Of a stretch of 64,000 nt of DNA, positions 15,962-23,400 are shown piece by piece; position 1 is the stretch's first letter, and each line of letters begins with the position of its first letter. Made by a program: the position numbers and the translations under genes. The notes beneath the pieces are model-generated. The model saw nothing but the letters and a program-made list of their open reading frames with translations. It had not been told where the DNA came from and ran no database searches. Origin of the DNA: Streptomyces fradiae (GTDB lineage: Bacteria; Actinomycetota; Actinomycetes; Streptomycetales; Streptomycetaceae); the NCBI RefSeq assembly GCF_041270065.1, contig NZ_CP065958.1:6820001-6884000 (forward strand). Direction: 5' to 3'.

Positions 15962-17017
15962 ATGAGCCCCCGCCCGCCCCGTACGCCCCACACACCCCGC
16001 CGCCCCCTCCTCCCGTCGTGGCTGCCCATCGACCCGTACATCCTGGCGCTGCTCGCCACGGTCGGGCTCGCCGCGCTGCTGCCCGCCTCCGGCGCGGCGG
16101 CGACGGCCGCGAACGGGGCGGCGACCGGGGCGGTCGCGCTGCTCTTCTTCCTCTACGGGGCGCGGCTCTCGACCCGCGAGGCGCTGGACGGCCTGAAGCA
16201 CTGGCGGCTCCACGTCACCGTCCTGGCCTGCACCTTCCTCGTCTTCCCGCTGCTCGGCCTGGCGGCCCGGGGGCTGGTCCCCACCGTCCTCACCCCGGAC
16301 CTCTACAGCGGTTTCCTCTTCCTCTGCCTGGTGCCGTCGACGATCCAGTCCTCGATCGCCTTCACCTCGATCGCCCGGGGCAACGTGCCGGCGGCCATCT
16401 GCGCGGGCTCGTTCTCCTCGCTGGCCGGCATCCTGGTCACCCCGCTGCTCGCCGCACTGCTCCTCGGCCACAGCGCGGGCGGCTTCTCGGCGGACTCGGT
16501 CCTCAAGATCGTGCTGCAGCTGCTCGTGCCGTTCCTCGCCGGGCAGTTCCTGCGCCGCTGGGTGGGCGGCTTCCTGGTCCGGCACAAGAAGGCGCTCGGC
16601 TACGTCGACCGGGGCTCGATCCTGCTCGTCGTCTACACCGCCTTCAGCGAGGGCATGAACCGTGGCGTCTGGCACCTGGTGACCCCCGCCCGGCTCGGCC
16701 TGCTCCTCGCCGTCGAGGCGGTGCTGCTCGCCGTGATGCTGGGGCTGACCTGGTACGGCGCGAAGCGGCTCGGCTTCGGCCGGGGCGACCGCGTCGCGAT
16801 CCAGTTCGCCGGCTCGAAGAAGAGCCTGGCCGCCGGACTGCCCATGGCCAGCGTCCTGTTCGGCGCGCAGGCCTCGCTCGCCGTGCTCCCGCTGATGCTG
16901 TTCCACCAGATGCAGCTGATGGTCTGCGCGGTCATCGCCCGCCGCCGGGCCCGCGACCCGGAGGCGGCGGAGCCGACGGAGGCGAACGACGAGCGGATCG
17001 CGGTGCCGGCCCCGTAG
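15962..17017 (+). CDS. Bile acid:sodium symporter (BASS/SBF-like) family transporter
   Basis: A 351-residue integral membrane protein with about nine to ten hydrophobic segments from residue 20 onward. Characteristic stretches include ALLFFLYGARLSTREALDGL, LCLVPSTIQSSIAFTSIARG (the conserved crossover region with polar residues) and FAGSKKSLAAGLPMASVLF. SBF-like (PF13593) proteins resemble sodium-coupled organic anion carriers; the bacterial substrates are mostly undetermined. The short Pro/Arg-rich N-terminus should face the cytoplasm. ATG 15962 was chosen over longer in-frame extensions that would run into the operator region. Regulation by the divergent LysR protein is strongly suggested by layout. 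Confidence 0.88.
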   Translation: MSPRPPRTPHTPRRPLLPSWLPIDPYILALLATVGLAALLPASGAAATAANGAATGAVALLFFLYGARLSTREALDGLKHWRLHVTVLACTFLVFPLLGLAARGLVPTVLTPDLYSGFLFLCLVPSTIQSSIAFTSIARGNVPAAICAGSFSSLAGILVTPLLAALLLGHSAGGFSADSVLKIVLQLLVPFLAGQFLRRWVGGFLVRHKKALGYVDRGSILLVVYTAFSEGMNRGVWHLVTPARLGLLLAVEAVLLAVMLGLTWYGAKRLGFGRGDRVAIQFAGSKKSLAAGLPMASVLFGAQASLAVLPLMLFHQMQLMVCAVIARRRARDPEAAEPTEANDERIAVPAP

Positions 17018-17026
17018 GCTCCACCG

Positions 17027-17596
17027 ATGGACAAGATCGCCGCACGCATCACCTCGGACGCCACACCCACGGCCCCCGCCCTCGTCCTGCGCCCCTGGCA
17101 GCCGGCCGATGCCCCCGCCCTGGTCGAGCTGGGCCAGGACGCCGCCCTGCGCCGCTGGACGACCATGGCCGTGGACGACGAGGCGGGGGCGGCCGACTGG
17201 ATCCGCACGCAGCAGCGGGGCCGGGAGGCGGGCACGCGTTTCGCGTTCGCCGTCCTGGAGCCCCGGGAACAGGGCGCGGTAGAGCGGGTGGTGGGCCACG
17301 CGGTCCTCAACGGCCTCGCCCCCGGCGCCTCGTCCGCCGAGGTCGGCTACTGGACGGCCGCCCGGGCCCGCGGCCGCGGCGTGGCGCCCCGGGCCGTGCA
17401 GGCCTTGACCGCCTGGGCCTTCGCCACCTTCGCCGACGCCGGACTGACCCGCCTGGAGCTCCTGCACCAGGTGGACAACACGGCGTCCTGCCGCGTCGCG
17501 GAGAAGTGCGGCTACGCGCTGAGCGGGATCCTGCCGGCGTCCCCGCCCGCCTACCCTCACGACGGCCACGTCCACGTACGGACCCACGGGGCCTGA
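17027..17596 (+). CDS. GNAT family N-acetyltransferase (RimJ/RimL-like)
   Basis: A 189-residue cytoplasmic acetyl-CoA-dependent acetyltransferase. It begins with the RimJ-type strand ALVLRPWQPADAPALVEL; the GNAT acetyl-CoA-binding loop is ARGRGVAPRAVQALTAWAF near residues 110-130 and the C-terminal motif is LELLHQVDNTASCRVAEKCGYALSG split around strand 6. The substrate may be a protein N-terminus or small amine. It begins 9 bp after the transporter stop, so the two are probably cotranscribed under the LysR protein. Confidence 0.88.
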   Translation: MDKIAARITSDATPTAPALVLRPWQPADAPALVELGQDAALRRWTTMAVDDEAGAADWIRTQQRGREAGTRFAFAVLEPREQGAVERVVGHAVLNGLAPGASSAEVGYWTAARARGRGVAPRAVQALTAWAFATFADAGLTRLELLHQVDNTASCRVAEKCGYALSGILPASPPAYPHDGHVHVRTHGA

Positions 17597-17955
17597 CCAC
17601 CCCGGCGCCCCGGCACCCGACCGTGCCCCGGGCCCGGCACCGACCGCGGCGGCCCGCCGGCTGACTCTGCCGGCGGCCCAGCACTGACCGCACCGGCGGC
17701 GGGGCACCCCGCCGCACCGAATCCCGGCACCGCCCGCACCCCGCCCCGGCACGCCCGGCACCGGCCGGTGGCCGGGATCGGACCCGAGCCCCGCACCCGG
17801 CCCCCGCGCCGCCCGCACCGCCAGCCCGCCCCCGGCCCCCCCCCCCGGCGCGCCCCGCCCCCGCCCGCGCTGCCCCACCCGCCCCCCACCCGCCCGTGGC
17901 CGGGATCGCACCCCACCCGCCCCGGGAAGATCATCGGGCCCGATACGGTGCTCCC
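17597..17955. other. 359-bp C-rich intergenic region, no gene seen
   Basis: The plus strand is strongly biased toward C, with repeated CCGGCACCG-like words and a run of about a dozen C residues near 17840. Open frames across it have low-complexity Pro/Ala/Arg composition and are rejected. The last 60 bases should contain the promoter of the gene at 17956. Confidence 0.5.
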
Positions 17956-18477
17956 ATGCCCGCACTCGATCCCGGCCGCACCGCGCTCGTCCTCGTCGAC
18001 CTCATGGAACGCATCGTCGCGCTCCCCCTCGCCCCCCGCCCCGGCAGCGACGTGCTCGCCGTGGCCGGCCGGCTCGCCGAGACCTTCCGGGCCGCCGGCG
18101 CGCCCGTCGTCCACATCCGGGTGGAACGCCCCGGCGTCGACACCCAGCCGCCCGGCAGCGACCTCGTCGCCGACCTCGTACACCCCGGCGACGAGATCGT
18201 CGTCAAGCGCACCATCGGCGGCTTCCACGACACCGGACTGCACGAACTGCTGCGGAAGCACGGGGTGACGACCCTCGTGTTCGGCGGCATCGCCACCAAC
18301 CTCGGCGTCGAGTCCACCGCCCGCGCCGCCGGCGACCTCGGGTACGAGCTCGTCTTCGCCGAGGACGCCATGACCGCCCTCACCGCCGACGAGCACCGCG
18401 CCTCCGTCCAGCTGGACTTCCCGCGCCTCGGTACGGTCACCCCGGCCGACGCCGTCACGCTGGCCGGCGCCGAGTGA
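17956..18477 (+). CDS. Isochorismatase-fold hydrolase lacking the nucleophilic cysteine
   Basis: A 173-residue protein of the isochorismatase-like (cysteine hydrolase) fold. Two residues of the usual Asp-Lys-Cys triad are present: Asp15 in LVLVDLMERI and Lys84 in IVVKRTIGGF. The third motif reads GGIATNLGVESTARAA, so the position expected to be Cys is Gly117. Nicotinamidase-type members need that Cys, whereas true isochorismatases such as EntB and PhzD lack it and use Asp-based vinyl ether hydrolysis. No siderophore or phenazine genes are nearby, so the substrate is open. The start is ATG 17956. Its stop overlaps the GTG of the next gene (GTGA), implying translational coupling to a 2Fe-2S protein. 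Confidence 0.85.
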   Translation: MPALDPGRTALVLVDLMERIVALPLAPRPGSDVLAVAGRLAETFRAAGAPVVHIRVERPGVDTQPPGSDLVADLVHPGDEIVVKRTIGGFHDTGLHELLRKHGVTTLVFGGIATNLGVESTARAAGDLGYELVFAEDAMTALTADEHRASVQLDFPRLGTVTPADAVTLAGAE

Positions 18478-18857
18478 CCCGGGTGCCGATACGGTACGGG
18501 GCCCGCCCCTGCTCCCTCGTGGTGTGCCGCGGCTGCTGCTGCGGCGACGCCCGCAAGAACCCCGGCCAGGACCACGACGGCCAGCTGGCCCGGCTCCGGG
18601 CCGCCGCCGCGGAATCCGGCGGCCGGCTGGTCGTCCGCACCAGCGACTGCCTCGGCCCCTGCGCCCAGGCCAACGTGCTCGTCGTGCAGCCGTCCACCGA
18701 AGGGCGGCGGCGCGGCGGCCGGGCCGCGTGGATCGGCTGGAGTGCCGACCAGGACTGCCTCGACGAGGTCCTGGCCTGGACGGAGGCCGGCGGCCCCGGC
18801 CTCGTACCGCCGCCGGCCACGCTGGAACTCCAGATGATCGACCCGCCGAAGAACTAG
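18474..18857 (+). CDS. Thioredoxin-like [2Fe-2S] ferredoxin domain protein
   Basis: A 127-residue protein. Cys18 followed by a CCC run at 21-23 (VVCRGCCCGDARKN) and the later pair Cys59/Cys63 in SDCLGPCAQAN match thioredoxin-like 2Fe-2S ferredoxins, where four cysteines bind the cluster. The C-terminal segment WIGWSADQDCLDEVLAWTEAGG completes the domain. It should be a cytoplasmic electron carrier. The extra cysteines (13, 21-23) exceed the four needed. It is translationally coupled to the isochorismatase-fold gene (4-bp overlap) and ends 7 bp from the convergent fdhD stop. Its redox partner is not visible. Confidence 0.85.
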   Translation: MTRVPIRYGARPCSLVVCRGCCCGDARKNPGQDHDGQLARLRAAAAESGGRLVVRTSDCLGPCAQANVLVVQPSTEGRRRGGRAAWIGWSADQDCLDEVLAWTEAGGPGLVPPPATLELQMIDPPKN

Positions 18858-18864
18858 GTGGTGG

Positions 18865-19713
18865 CTAGGACGCCGGGGCCGCCGTCTCCAGCGCGATCCG
18901 GTGCTCGCCCGCGTACACGTTCATGTCCTGCCCGCGCAGGAAGCCGACCAGCGTGAGGCCCGACTCCTGCGCCAGGTCCACGGCGAGCGAGGACGGCGCC
19001 GACACGGCGGCGAGCACCGGAAGGCCCGCCATCACCGCCTTCTGCGCCAGCTCGAACGAGGCCCGCCCCGACACCAGCAGCACCGCCCGCTCCAGCGGCA
19101 GCCGGCCCTCCTGGAGCGCCCGCCCGACCAGCTTGTCGACCGCGTTGTGCCGGCCCACGTCCTCCCGTACGTCGAGCAGTTCGCCGTCCTCCGAGAACAG
19201 CGCGGCCGCGTGCAGCCCACCGGTCCGGTCGAAGACCTTCTGCGCCGCGCGCAGCCGCTCCGGCAGCGCCGCGAGCAGCTGCGGCGTCAGCCGCAGCGGC
19301 GGCGTGTCGGCGATCGGGAAGCGGGCGGTGGTGCGGACCGCGTCCAGGCTCGCCTTGCCGCAGAGCCCGCACGACGAGGTCGTGTAGACGTTCCGCTCCA
19401 GGGAGATGTCGGGCACCACGACCTCCGGCGCCAGCTGCACGTCCACCACGTTGTACGTGTTGACGCCGTCCGCCGTCGCCCCCGCGCAGTACACGATGTT
19501 CCGCACGTCCGAGGCCGCCGCGAGGACCCCCTCGCTGACCAGGAAGCCGGCCGCGAGCGCGAAGTCGTCGCCGGGCGTGCGCATGGTGATGGCGATCGGC
19601 CGCCCGTTCAGCCGGATCTCCAGCGGCTCCTCCGCCACCAGGGTGTCCGGCCGGGTGCTGACCGCCCCGCCCCGTATGCGCACCACACGCCGTCGCTCCG
19701 TGACCCGTCCCAT
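18865..19713 (-). CDS. fdhD: Formate dehydrogenase accessory sulfurtransferase FdhD
   Basis: A 282-residue protein of normal FdhD length. FdhD passes sulfur from a cysteine desulfurase to the bis-molybdopterin guanine dinucleotide cofactor of formate dehydrogenases. The essential cysteine pair is Cys115 and Cys118 in [10 protein letters not shown]. Other family motifs are [54 protein letters not shown] and [15 protein letters not shown]. No formate dehydrogenase gene is in this window, so the client must be elsewhere. The start is ATG 19713. The gene is convergent with the 2Fe-2S protein and divergent from the KAS III gene. Confidence 0.95.
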   Translation of the reverse strand: MGRVTERRRVVRIRGGAVSTRPDTLVAEEPLEIRLNGRPIAITMRTPGDDFALAAGFLVSEGVLAAASDVRNIVYCAGATADGVNTYNVVDVQLAPEVVVPDISLERNVYTTSSCGLCGKASLDAVRTTARFPIADTPPLRLTPQLLAALPERLRAAQKVFDRTGGLHAAALFSEDGELLDVREDVGRHNAVDKLVGRALQEGRLPLERAVLLVSGRASFELAQKAVMAGLPVLAAVSAPSSLAVDLAQESGLTLVGFLRGQDMNVYAGEHRIALETAAPAS

Positions 19714-19967
19714 GGTCGCTGCACCGTTTTCCGTCCGAGCGGGGACGGCACTGTCCCCGCGGATCGCCCCCAGGGGCCTGACCGGGCCATTCTCCTCTTG
19801 TCACGGTCGAACAGGCACTTCGGGTGAATCTTGGTGGTTTACGTCACCGGTTACCCATCAGTCGCTGACAAGACTGGGTCCTCCCGCTGCCGCAACGGCG
19901 CATCAGCATCACCATGCGTCACCCGGCGGCAACGCACCGACCATCGAACGACCGAGGGGGTCCCGGG

Positions 19968-20912
19968 ATGACCGGCACTCGTATCGCCGCGCTCGGGCAC
20001 TACCAGCCCGCCAAGGTGCTCACCAACGCCGACCTCGCCGCCCTGGTCGACACCAGCGACGACTGGATCACCAGCCGGGTCGGCATCCGCACCCGGCACA
20101 TCGCGGGACCCGAGGAGCCGGTCGACGAACTCGCCGCGCACGCCGCCGCCAAGGCCCTCGCCGCCGCCGGTCTCGGCCCCGACGACGTCGACCTGGTGCT
20201 CGTCGCGACCTCCACCGCGATCGACCGCTCGCCGAACACGGCAGCCCGGGTCGCCGCCCGCCTCGGCATGGGCTCCCCGGCCACCATGGACCTCAACGTG
20301 GTGTGCGCCGGCTTCACCCACGCCCTCGCCACCGCCGACCACGCGATCCGGGCCGGCGGCGCCCGCCGCGCCCTGGTCATCGGCGCCGACAAGATGACCG
20401 ACGTCGTCGACTGGTCCGACCGCACCACCTGCGTGCTGGTCGGCGACGGCGCGGGCGCCGCGGTCGTCGAGGCGACCGAGACCGACACCGGCGCGATCGG
20501 CCCGGTGCTGTGGGGCTCGGTCCCCGAGATGGGCCACGCCGTCCGCATCGAGGGCACCCCGCCGCGCTTCGCCCAGGAGGGCCAGAGCGTCTACCGCTGG
20601 GCCACCCAGCAGCTGCCCGCCCTCGCCCGCCAGACCTGCGAGCGCTCCGGCGTCCGCCCCGAGGAGCTGGCCGGAGTGGTGCTCCACCAGGCCAACCTGC
20701 GGATCGTCGAGCCGCTCGCCGCGAAGATCGGCGCGGTCAACGCGGTCGTCGCCCGCGACGTCGTCGACTCCGGCAACACCTCCGCCGCCTCCGTCCCGCT
20801 CGCCCTCGCCAAGCTGGTCGAACGTGGCGAACTCCCCTCCGGCGCGCCGGTGCTGCTCTTCGGCTTCGGCGGCAACCTCTCCTACGCGGGCCAGGTCGTC
20901 CGGGTGCCGTAA
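19968..20912 (+). CDS. Beta-ketoacyl-ACP synthase III (FabH-like), stand-alone
   Basis: A 314-residue thiolase-fold condensing enzyme. The full catalytic triad is present: Cys113 in LNVVCAGFTHAL, His240 in VVLHQANLRI and Asn270 in VDSGNTSAASVPL. The N-terminus carries DTSDDWITSRVGIRTRHIA, typical of FabH. FabH-type enzymes start fatty acid or polyketide chains by condensing an acyl-CoA primer with malonyl-ACP. No ACP, malonyl transferase or other fab gene is adjacent, so it is a paralogue outside the main fab cluster and may use a special primer. ATG 19968 follows GAGGGGG; an in-frame ATG 54 bases upstream was rejected because it lacks family similarity. Confidence 0.92.
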   Translation: MTGTRIAALGHYQPAKVLTNADLAALVDTSDDWITSRVGIRTRHIAGPEEPVDELAAHAAAKALAAAGLGPDDVDLVLVATSTAIDRSPNTAARVAARLGMGSPATMDLNVVCAGFTHALATADHAIRAGGARRALVIGADKMTDVVDWSDRTTCVLVGDGAGAAVVEATETDTGAIGPVLWGSVPEMGHAVRIEGTPPRFAQEGQSVYRWATQQLPALARQTCERSGVRPEELAGVVLHQANLRIVEPLAAKIGAVNAVVARDVVDSGNTSAASVPLALAKLVERGELPSGAPVLLFGFGGNLSYAGQVVRVP

Positions 20913-21103
20913 CCGGTCCTCGACCGGTCCGGGGGCGGTCCTCGGCCGGTCCGGGGCGGTCCGGGGGGCGGTTGACCCGATCGGCGGAGCCCGGTGGCGG
21001 GGCACCCGGGGCGCGCCTAGCTTCGAACGCGACGAGGGCCCGCAATCGGCCCGCCGCGGAGCGTGAGCTCCGCGTCCGCCCTCGCGTCATCTGGAGGACC
21101 CCC

Positions 21104-21778
21104 ATGCGCGCGATACGCGCCGCCGCTTCCGCCGCCCTGCTCGCCCCCCTCGCGACCGCCGCCCTGGTCCTCGCCGCGCCAGGAGCGTCCGCGGACGACG
21201 GGGGCTTCGGCCCGGCCGACCTCGGCCTCCTCAAGGACGAGCTGCTGCTCAAGGAGGACGACGCGGCCCCGAAGGACGACGGCGGCGGCGCCCCGCCCAA
21301 GGACGCGTTCCCCAAGGACACGGCCCCTAAGGACATGCCCCCCAAGGACGGCGGCACCGGGCACAACATCACGTCCTTCGGCTTCTCCGTCACCCCGTCC
21401 ACCGTGGCGCCCGGCGGCACCGTCACCCTCAAGGCCGACGGCTGCGAGGTGCCCAGTGTGAAGGTCGAGTCCGGGGTCTTCGACACCGTCACCCTGAACG
21501 AGGGTCACCAGGGCACCGCCACCGTCGACTTCGACGCCAAGGTCGGCGCCCAGTACGAGGTCACGTTCGACTGCAAGGGCGAGCGCGGCACCACCACCCT
21601 CACCATTGCCGCCGGCGGCGGCGCGCACAAGGGCGTGAAGGCCGGCTTCGGCAGCGGCGGCACGGACGGGATCGGCACCACCGAGACGGTCACCGGCGGC
21701 GTCCTCATCGCCGGCGCGCTCGGCGCCGCGGTGGTCCTGATGCGCCGCCGCGAACCCACCGGCACCGACGGGTCCTGA
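21104..21778 (+). CDS. Secreted, membrane-anchored Lys/Asp-repeat protein
   Basis: A 224-residue exported protein. Residues 1-33 form a signal peptide ending ASA. Next is a low-complexity segment (about 45-85) with repeated PKD units (PPKDAFPKDTAPKDMPPKDG). Residues about 90-175 look like an Ig-like extracellular domain with two cysteines (DGCEVPS; TFDCKGERG). The C-terminus has a transmembrane helix (VTGGVLIAGALGAAVVLMRRR) with a positive stop-transfer tail, but no clear LPXTG-type sorting signal. An AGGAGG-like site precedes ATG 21104. The next gene is a class F sortase, a pairing often seen in streptomycetes. Function unknown; cell-surface location is well supported. Confidence 0.8.
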   Translation: MRAIRAAASAALLAPLATAALVLAAPGASADDGGFGPADLGLLKDELLLKEDDAAPKDDGGGAPPKDAFPKDTAPKDMPPKDGGTGHNITSFGFSVTPSTVAPGGTVTLKADGCEVPSVKVESGVFDTVTLNEGHQGTATVDFDAKVGAQYEVTFDCKGERGTTTLTIAAGGGAHKGVKAGFGSGGTDGIGTTETVTGGVLIAGALGAAVVLMRRREPTGTDGS

Positions 21779-21881
21779 ACCCGCCGGTCTCCCAGACGGC
21801 TCCTCCGCCCCGGTGTGACGAGGTCCGGGGCGGGGGAGCGCCATTTCCGGCACAGATCCGACGCGAAGGGGCGGCAGACAC

Positions 21882-22520
21882 GTGCAGGGCTCGGAAGGGC
21901 ACGGGCGCCGCGGCGCCTGGGGCGTGATCGCCGTGGTCCTCCTGATCGGCGTGCACCTGGTGCGCGGCGGGGCGGGGGAGTGGCCCGCCGACGGGCCGCC
22001 GCGGCCCGCGACGGCCGCCGCGGCCGGCCGGGCCGCCGACGCCGCGGCGACCGCCGATCCGCTGCCCGCCTCGCCGCCCGTACGCGTCAGGGTGCCGTCC
22101 GTCCGCATCGACGCGCCGGTGACCCGGGTGGGCCTGGACGCCGAGGGCTGGATCGAGGCCCCCGCCCCGTACGACCGCAATCTCGCCGGCTGGTTCACCG
22201 GCGCCGTCACCCCGGGCGAGCGCGGCACCGCCGTCGTCGTCGGCCATGTCGACGTGCCCGCCGGCCGGGCCGTCTTCTACGACCTCGGCGCGCTCGCCCC
22301 CGGCAAGCGGGTCGAGATCGCGCGCACGGACGGCCGGACGGCGGTCTTCACGGTGTACGGGATCGAGGTCGTCCCCAAGGACGACTTCCCGGCCGCACGG
22401 GTCTACGGCGCCACCGGCGCCCCCGAGCTCCGCCTGATCACCTGCGGCGGCCGCTACTCGCCGGACGGCGGCTACGAGAGCAACGTCGTCGTCTCGGCCC
22501 GCCTGACCGAAGTCCGCTGA
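21882..22520 (+). CDS. Class F sortase
   Basis: A 212-residue membrane-anchored cysteine transpeptidase homologue. An N-terminal helix (about 12-27, GVIAVVLLIGVHLV) anchors it, an Ala/Pro-rich linker follows, and the beta-barrel domain spans about 65-212. Catalytic residues are visible: His122 in VVVGHVDVPAG and Cys188 in LRLITCGGRY, with an Arg downstream in the closing strand. These match class F sortases of actinobacteria, which lack a dedicated known sorting signal. Start is GTG 21882. The 103-bp gap to the upstream secreted protein suggests a functional pair, though that protein lacks a clear sorting motif. Confidence 0.9.
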   Translation: MQGSEGHGRRGAWGVIAVVLLIGVHLVRGGAGEWPADGPPRPATAAAAGRAADAAATADPLPASPPVRVRVPSVRIDAPVTRVGLDAEGWIEAPAPYDRNLAGWFTGAVTPGERGTAVVVGHVDVPAGRAVFYDLGALAPGKRVEIARTDGRTAVFTVYGIEVVPKDDFPAARVYGATGAPELRLITCGGRYSPDGGYESNVVVSARLTEVR

Positions 22521-22710
22521 CCTGACGGACTTCCCCGCCGCACCTGGACCCGGACCACCCGGTGGTGGTGAGAGTGACCCTCACGGAGCCGGCGTCGGGG
22601 GGCGCCGGGTTCCCCCCTGACCCCTAAGGGCCACGGCACCGGCGTGCGCCCCGAGTCGTACCCGGAACGGTCCCGCGGAGGTACGGGAAGCGGCCGGACC
22701 GGCGCCCACG

Positions 22711-23184
22711 ATGGAACACATGAACCGCACCCGCATCGCCCTCGCCACCGGCGGCGCCCTCGCCGCCCTCGCCTTCACCGGAGTCGTCGCCGTCCCCGCG
22801 GCCGACGACTGGTGGGACTCCCGCCACGACGAGTACGGCGCCTACGCCACCGGCGCCGCGGCCAAGTCCGACCGGGCCTCCGTGCCGCGCTGGCTGCCGG
22901 ACGACGCGGGCCGGATCGAGTACGCGATGCGGACCACGGGCGGCGACCGCGCCCTGAAGGCCACCCTCCCCGGCCCCGCCCTCCCGTCCGCCTGCACCCC
23001 GCTCCCCGCCACCACCGCCCGCCCCGCCCCCGCCCTGGCCCCCTCCTGGTTCCCGGCCGACGCCCCCGACCGGGCCACCGTCCGATGCGGCCTCTACTAC
23101 GCGTACGCGGACGGCGACACCCTGTACGCCTGGCAGGACCACCGGGACTGGGTCGCCGACAACACGGCGCACGCCCCGCACTGA
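22711..23184 (+). CDS. Small putative exported protein, unknown function
   Basis: A 157-residue protein with an N-terminal hydrophobic segment (about 12-30, ALATGGALAALAFTGVVAV) that is a signal peptide or membrane anchor. The rest is polar with two cysteines (about residues 95 and 129) that could form a disulfide, and several Trp/Tyr. I do not recognise the family. The start could be ATG 22711 or the ATG three codons later (22720). It lies downstream of the sortase but separated by 190 bp, so it is probably independent. It ends just before the promoter of tRNA-Leu. Confidence 0.65.
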   Translation: MEHMNRTRIALATGGALAALAFTGVVAVPAADDWWDSRHDEYGAYATGAAAKSDRASVPRWLPDDAGRIEYAMRTTGGDRALKATLPGPALPSACTPLPATTARPAPALAPSWFPADAPDRATVRCGLYYAYADGDTLYAWQDHRDWVADNTAHAPH

Positions 23185-23199
23185 CCACGGAAAACGCTG

Positions 23200-23229
23200 G
23201 TGAAAGGCGCCTCGAACCCCTGGTAGAGT
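23200..23229 (+). promoter_or_regulatory. Probable promoter of tRNA-Leu(GAG)
   Basis: TAGAGT (23224-23229) matches the streptomycete -10 consensus; GTGAAA (23200-23205) is a four-of-six -35 at 18 bp spacing. The leader to the tRNA is about 35 nt and contains a 7-bp hairpin (CGCGGGG at 23242-23248 pairing with 23253-23259). Confidence 0.65.
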
Positions 23230-23270
23230 TATCCATGTCGCCGCGGGGAACACCCCGCGCAACACCACCG

Positions 23271-23358
23271 GTCCGGGTGGCGGAATGGCAGACGCGCTAG
23301 CTTGAGGTGCTAGTGCCCTTTATCGGGCGTGGGGGTTCAAGTCCCCCCTCGGACACCA
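23271..23358 (+). tRNA. tRNA-Leu, anticodon GAG
   Basis: A class II tRNA of 88 nt with encoded CCA. The acceptor stem pairs GTCCGGG with CTCGGAC (one G-U pair), the anticodon stem CTAGC/GCTAG encloses loop TTGAGGT with anticodon GAG at 23304-23306, a long variable arm (TGCCC..GGGCG) is present as expected for Leu, and the T arm GGGGG-TTCAAGT-CCCCC is canonical. It reads CUC/CUU codons. Confidence 0.97.
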
Positions 23359-23361
23359 GTA

Positions 23362-23400
23362 CGGAAGGACCCCGACACACGTCGGGGTCCTTCCGCGTTT
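23362..23400. terminator. Terminator after tRNA-Leu, 15-bp perfect stem
   Basis: CGGAAGGACCCCGAC (23362-23376) pairs exactly with 23381-23395 over an ACAC loop, followed by CGTTT. It ends at the stop codon of the convergent methyltransferase and can serve both directions. Confidence 0.9.

Noticed and set aside
17597..17955. Open frames in the C-rich gap before the isochorismatase-like gene
   Set aside because: They consist of low-complexity Pro/Ala/Arg stretches and have no ribosome site. The conserved start is ATG 17956.
22644..23300. Plus-strand frame running from 22644 into the tRNA gene
   Set aside because: It overlaps the exported-protein gene in another frame and ends inside a tRNA; no coding signals.
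23271..23400. Attachment site of an integrated element at tRNA-Leu
   Set aside because: No integrase, excisionase or duplicated tRNA 3' end is seen within the window.
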